This document shows, one piece after another, positions 61,621-64,000 of a stretch of 64,000 nt of DNA. Under the pieces are notes generated by a model, which was not told where the DNA came from, ran no database searches, and was given only the letters and a program-made list of their open reading frames with translations. This DNA comes from Jatrophihabitans sp. (GTDB lineage Bacteria; Actinomycetota; Actinomycetes; Mycobacteriales; Jatrophihabitantaceae). The stretch lies in assembly GCA_036399055.1 (NCBI GenBank), contig DASWNX010000040.1, positions 62,001 to 126,000 of the forward strand, given 5' to 3'. The translations under genes were made by a program, and so were the position numbers. The stretch's first letter is position 1. Every line of letters begins with the position of its first letter.

Positions 61621-63624
61621 TCAGACCACCGTCAGCAGCACTTCGGCGCCGGGCCGCACCTGGGTTCCAGCGCCTGGGTCCATGCCCACCACGGTGCCGA
61701 GGAACCCGCCGAAGGCCCGCTTGACCCGCACTTTCAGGCCCAGCGCCTCAAGCCGGCCGCGGGCCTCGGCGATCGGCGTGCCGTTGCGGATCTGGGGGAG
61801 CGTGACCAGTCGCGGGCCCTGGGAGATGACCAGGTTGACGGTGCTGAACTTCGCCACCGAGGACTTGGCCGAGGGGTCCTGGCGGATCACCGAGCCGGCC
61901 GGGACAGTGTCGGAGTGCTCCTGCCCGAGAGCGAGCTTGAAGCCGGCCTTGGTGAGCGTCGCGCTGGCCTGGTCCTGGCTCTGGTCGCGGACGTCGGGCA
62001 CTGGCACGATCGGCGGCCCGGTCGAGACGTAGACGGTGACCACCGAGTCCCGCTTGACCTTGCTGGTCGGCTGGGGCTCGGTCCGGATCACCTTGCCGGG
62101 GGCGAGCTTGCCAGTGCCGTCGGCGGCGTTGCGGCGGACCAGCCGCACCGGTATCTCGGCGAAGGACTGCTGGGCCTCGGCGTAGTCGCGGCCTGCGACC
62201 TGCGGGACGGTGAACCGCTCGGCGCCGGAAGAGATCACCAGTCGCACGCTGCGTCCACCCAGCAGGTGGGTGCCCGCGTCGGGGTGGGTGCCCAGCACAG
62301 CGCCCGCGGCGGCGGTCTCGGAGAACGCCTGGTCGACCGTCGGGTCGACGGTGAAGCCGGCGTCGCGCAGCTGTTGCACCGCCGTCGCCCGGCTGGCGCC
62401 CGCCACCGTGGGCACCTCGTGATACCGCCCGACCGCCAGGTACCACGCGCCGTAGCCGGTGAGCAGCCCCAGCAGCAGCACGATCGTGACCACGACGGCG
62501 GTCCGCCGCCGGTTGCGCCGGCGCCGGCTCGACGCGGGGCCGGCCCCGGGCGGCCGGTCGGCGCCTGCGGTGGCGCCGCCGGCACGCTGGGACCGGTCGA
62601 GCTGGTGCACGGTGGTGTGCTGCAGATCGGTGGCGCCAGGCCGGGCCGGGGTCGGAGCGGTGGCCGAGCTCGCGGTGGCCGCACCGCCTTCGGGCAGCCG
62701 AGTGATCCGCTGGGTGTCGGTGCTGACAGCGGCCGCGCCTGCGGTGTCCGGCCGGGGCGGCACGCCGAGCACCGGCAGGCCCAGGTCGATCCGGGCGTCG
62801 TGCAGTTCGGCGAGCAGGGCGCCTGCGTCCAGCGGTCGACCGCCCGGTTCGCGGTTGGCGGCCCGCAGCACGATCTCGTCCAGCTGCGGGGGGATGCCCG
62901 GCCGGCGGGTGGACGGCGCGGGCACGTCGGAGTTCACGTGCTGGTAGGCCACCGCCATCGCGCTGTCGCCGGTGTAGGGCGGCGCGCCGGTCAGCAGTTC
63001 GAACAGCACCACCCCGGCCGAGTAGACGTCGGAGCGGGCATCGGCTGACCCGCGCGAGATCTGCTCCGGCGGGCAGTAGGCGACGGTGCCCATCATCAAC
63101 CCGGTTCGGGTGCTGCTGGGGTCGGCCTCGATCGCCCGGGCCAGGCCGAAGTCCGCGACCTTCACCGCGCCGTCGTCGGACAGCAGGATGTTCTCGGGCT
63201 TGACGTCGCGGTGCACCAGGCCGGCCCGGTGCGCCGCGGCCAGCGCGCCCAGCACCGGCTCCATGATCGACACCGCCAGCGCCGGCGGCAGCGCGCCACG
63301 TTCGCGCAGCAGGTCGCGCAAGGTCCGCCCGCGCACCAGCTCCATCACCAGGAAGACATGCCCGTCGTCAGAACCCTGGTCATAGACGGCGACGGCGTTG
63401 AGGTGCGACAGCCTGGCCGCCACGCGTGCCTCACGGGCGAACCGGTCGGCGAACGCCGGGTCGGTGGACAGGGCAGCCGACATCACCTTGACCGCCACCG
63501 GGCGGTCAAGGCGCTCGTCCAGTGCGCTGTACACGGTCGACATGCCGCCCCGGGCGAGCTGGTGGAGTATCCGGTAGCGACCTTCCAGCACCCGGCCGAC
63601 GATCCGATCTCCAGCCGTCTGCAC
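61621..63624 (-). CDS. PASTA-domain Ser/Thr protein kinase (Stk1/PknB family)
   Basis: The 667-residue kinase has a cytoplasmic kinase domain (about 16-280) with ATP-site Lys46, the catalytic loop HRDVKPEN (Asp140), DFG (Asp158) and an activation loop rich in Ser/Thr (DPSSTRTGLMMGT). A Pro/Ala/Thr-rich juxtamembrane stretch leads to one membrane helix (about 376-396) and four extracytoplasmic PASTA repeats (about 402-667), which in PknB-type kinases bind muropeptides or lipid II. The locus matches Rv2176 pknL by position, though as far as I recall PknL lacks PASTA repeats. It starts divergently, 87 bp from the spermidine-synthase-like gene. Confidence 0.94.
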   Translation of the reverse strand: MQTAGDRIVGRVLEGRYRILHQLARGGMSTVYSALDERLDRPVAVKVMSAALSTDPAFADRFAREARVAARLSHLNAVAVYDQGSDDGHVFLVMELVRGRTLRDLLRERGALPPALAVSIMEPVLGALAAAHRAGLVHRDVKPENILLSDDGAVKVADFGLARAIEADPSSTRTGLMMGTVAYCPPEQISRGSADARSDVYSAGVVLFELLTGAPPYTGDSAMAVAYQHVNSDVPAPSTRRPGIPPQLDEIVLRAANREPGGRPLDAGALLAELHDARIDLGLPVLGVPPRPDTAGAAAVSTDTQRITRLPEGGAATASSATAPTPARPGATDLQHTTVHQLDRSQRAGGATAGADRPPGAGPASSRRRRNRRRTAVVVTIVLLLGLLTGYGAWYLAVGRYHEVPTVAGASRATAVQQLRDAGFTVDPTVDQAFSETAAAGAVLGTHPDAGTHLLGGRSVRLVISSGAERFTVPQVAGRDYAEAQQSFAEIPVRLVRRNAADGTGKLAPGKVIRTEPQPTSKVKRDSVVTVYVSTGPPIVPVPDVRDQSQDQASATLTKAGFKLALGQEHSDTVPAGSVIRQDPSAKSSVAKFSTVNLVISQGPRLVTLPQIRNGTPIAEARGRLEALGLKVRVKRAFGGFLGTVVGMDPGAGTQVRPGAEVLLTVV

Positions 63625-63710
63625 ACCGCGATTCTAGGTGGCGGCCGATAGCGGCAGGGCATCGCCGCGCGGCGGGCGGCGCCCGCGATGGCGGCAGTAG
63701 GGTTGGGGGC

Positions 63711-64000
63711 ATGCCAGCGCAGGGCCGATCGCGGCGACGCGACAGCGCCCGGGGCGGCGATTCCGATCCCGTCGCGCCGCCGTCCCGGCCGCGGATCGAG
63801 CTGATCGCCGACACCGACCATCCCGGCGGCGCCATGCTGGTGATGGACGACGTCCGGCAGTCCTACGTCGACATCGACGACCCCACCTATCTGGACTTCG
63901 AGTACATCCAGTACTTCGCCAGCGTGCTGGCGACCCTGCCGGACGGCCCGCTGGCGGTCACCCACATCGGCGGCGGCGCCCTGACCATGGCGCGCTACCT
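63711..64000 (+). CDS. Spermidine synthase-like methyltransferase-fold protein (3' end beyond window)
   Basis: The ATG at 63711 opens a frame of 96 codons that runs off the window. After a basic N-terminal tail (PAQGRSRRRDSARGG) it reads IELIADTDHPGGAMLVMDDV, RQSYVDIDDPTYLDFEYIQY and LAVTHIGGGALTMARYL, matching the N-terminal beta part and the glycine-rich cofactor loop of spermidine-synthase-like proteins. Many actinobacterial members lack a proven polyamine role. It diverges from the PASTA kinase gene. Confidence 0.8.
   Translation, partial: MPAQGRSRRRDSARGGDSDPVAPPSRPRIELIADTDHPGGAMLVMDDVRQSYVDIDDPTYLDFEYIQYFASVLATLPDGPLAVTHIGGGALTMARY

Noticed and set aside
60646-63048. 800-codon plus-strand frame across aroF-type and PASTA kinase genes
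   Set aside because: It spans two genes with strong domain evidence on the minus strand and shows no protein-like motifs.

Overview
The window is a high-GC actinobacterial chromosome segment. GTG/TTG starts are common, genes overlap by ATGA or GTGA, and the bc1-aa3 respiratory genes, PimB-type mannosyltransferase, RipC-like NlpC/P60 protein, 3'-5' exoribonuclease, class II DAHP synthase and PknL-type kinase are all actinobacterial. From memory, the core gene order and orientations follow Mycobacterium tuberculosis Rv2201 to Rv2176 in reverse (asnB, ctaC, ctaF, qcrB-qcrA-qcrC-ctaE, trpD, exonuclease-Cho fusion, ripC, pimB, fadD15, SRPBCC genes, acyltransferase, 3'-5' exoribonuclease, aroG, pknL). 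The S1 proteases, amylase and RHS locus point to a free-living soil-type actinomycete. I cannot assign a genus.

Layout: 1-4481, minus strand: PemK/MazF-like gene (cut by the edge), asnB, an RmlC-family epimerase and a cysteine desulfurase-TusA fusion that has no lysine at all. 4633-6032: ctaC and ctaF. 6093-9011: an accessory pocket with a SIR2-TPR gene, a decayed copy of the qcrB 3' end and a repeat-containing membrane protein. 9169-13509, minus: ctaE-qcrC-qcrA-qcrB. 13595-16159: ctaG, a degenerate receiver protein and trpD. 16255-18353, minus: exonuclease-UvrC-like fusion and an Lrp/AsnC-type single-domain protein. 18595-22751: small Cys-rich protein, a c-di-AMP (ydaO/yuaA) riboswitch, an NlpC/P60 hydrolase, a membrane-anchored HExxH peptidase and pimB. 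22843-25631: fadD15-like acyl-CoA synthetase and two SRPBCC proteins.

25704-51892 breaks the mycobacterial order and is largely accessory. It holds glucokinase, a secreted amylase, SixA, three tandem paralogous S1 proteases with a shared leader, an SDR, a class V aminotransferase-like enzyme, a polymorphic-toxin operon (LamG/DNRLRE partner, 2065-residue RHS protein with a putative ADP-ribosyltransferase-like tip, and a cluster of immunity-like genes including a barstar-like gene that seems frameshifted), an EEP hydrolase, an S9A peptidase, a P-loop kinase-like protein and an esterase.

52064-64000 returns to the conserved order: acyltransferase, 3'-5' exoribonuclease, pyrophosphate-type phosphofructokinase, class II DAHP synthase, threonine aldolase, VOC protein, KptA, an unknown protein, a sterol desaturase-family membrane protein, a second (class I-beta) DAHP synthase, a PASTA Ser/Thr kinase and the start of a spermidine-synthase-like gene. 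The main themes are terminal respiration, envelope and peptidoglycan turnover under c-di-AMP and PASTA-kinase control, and aromatic amino acid entry (two DAHP synthases plus trpD). No tRNA, rRNA, CRISPR array, transposase or integrase was recognised.
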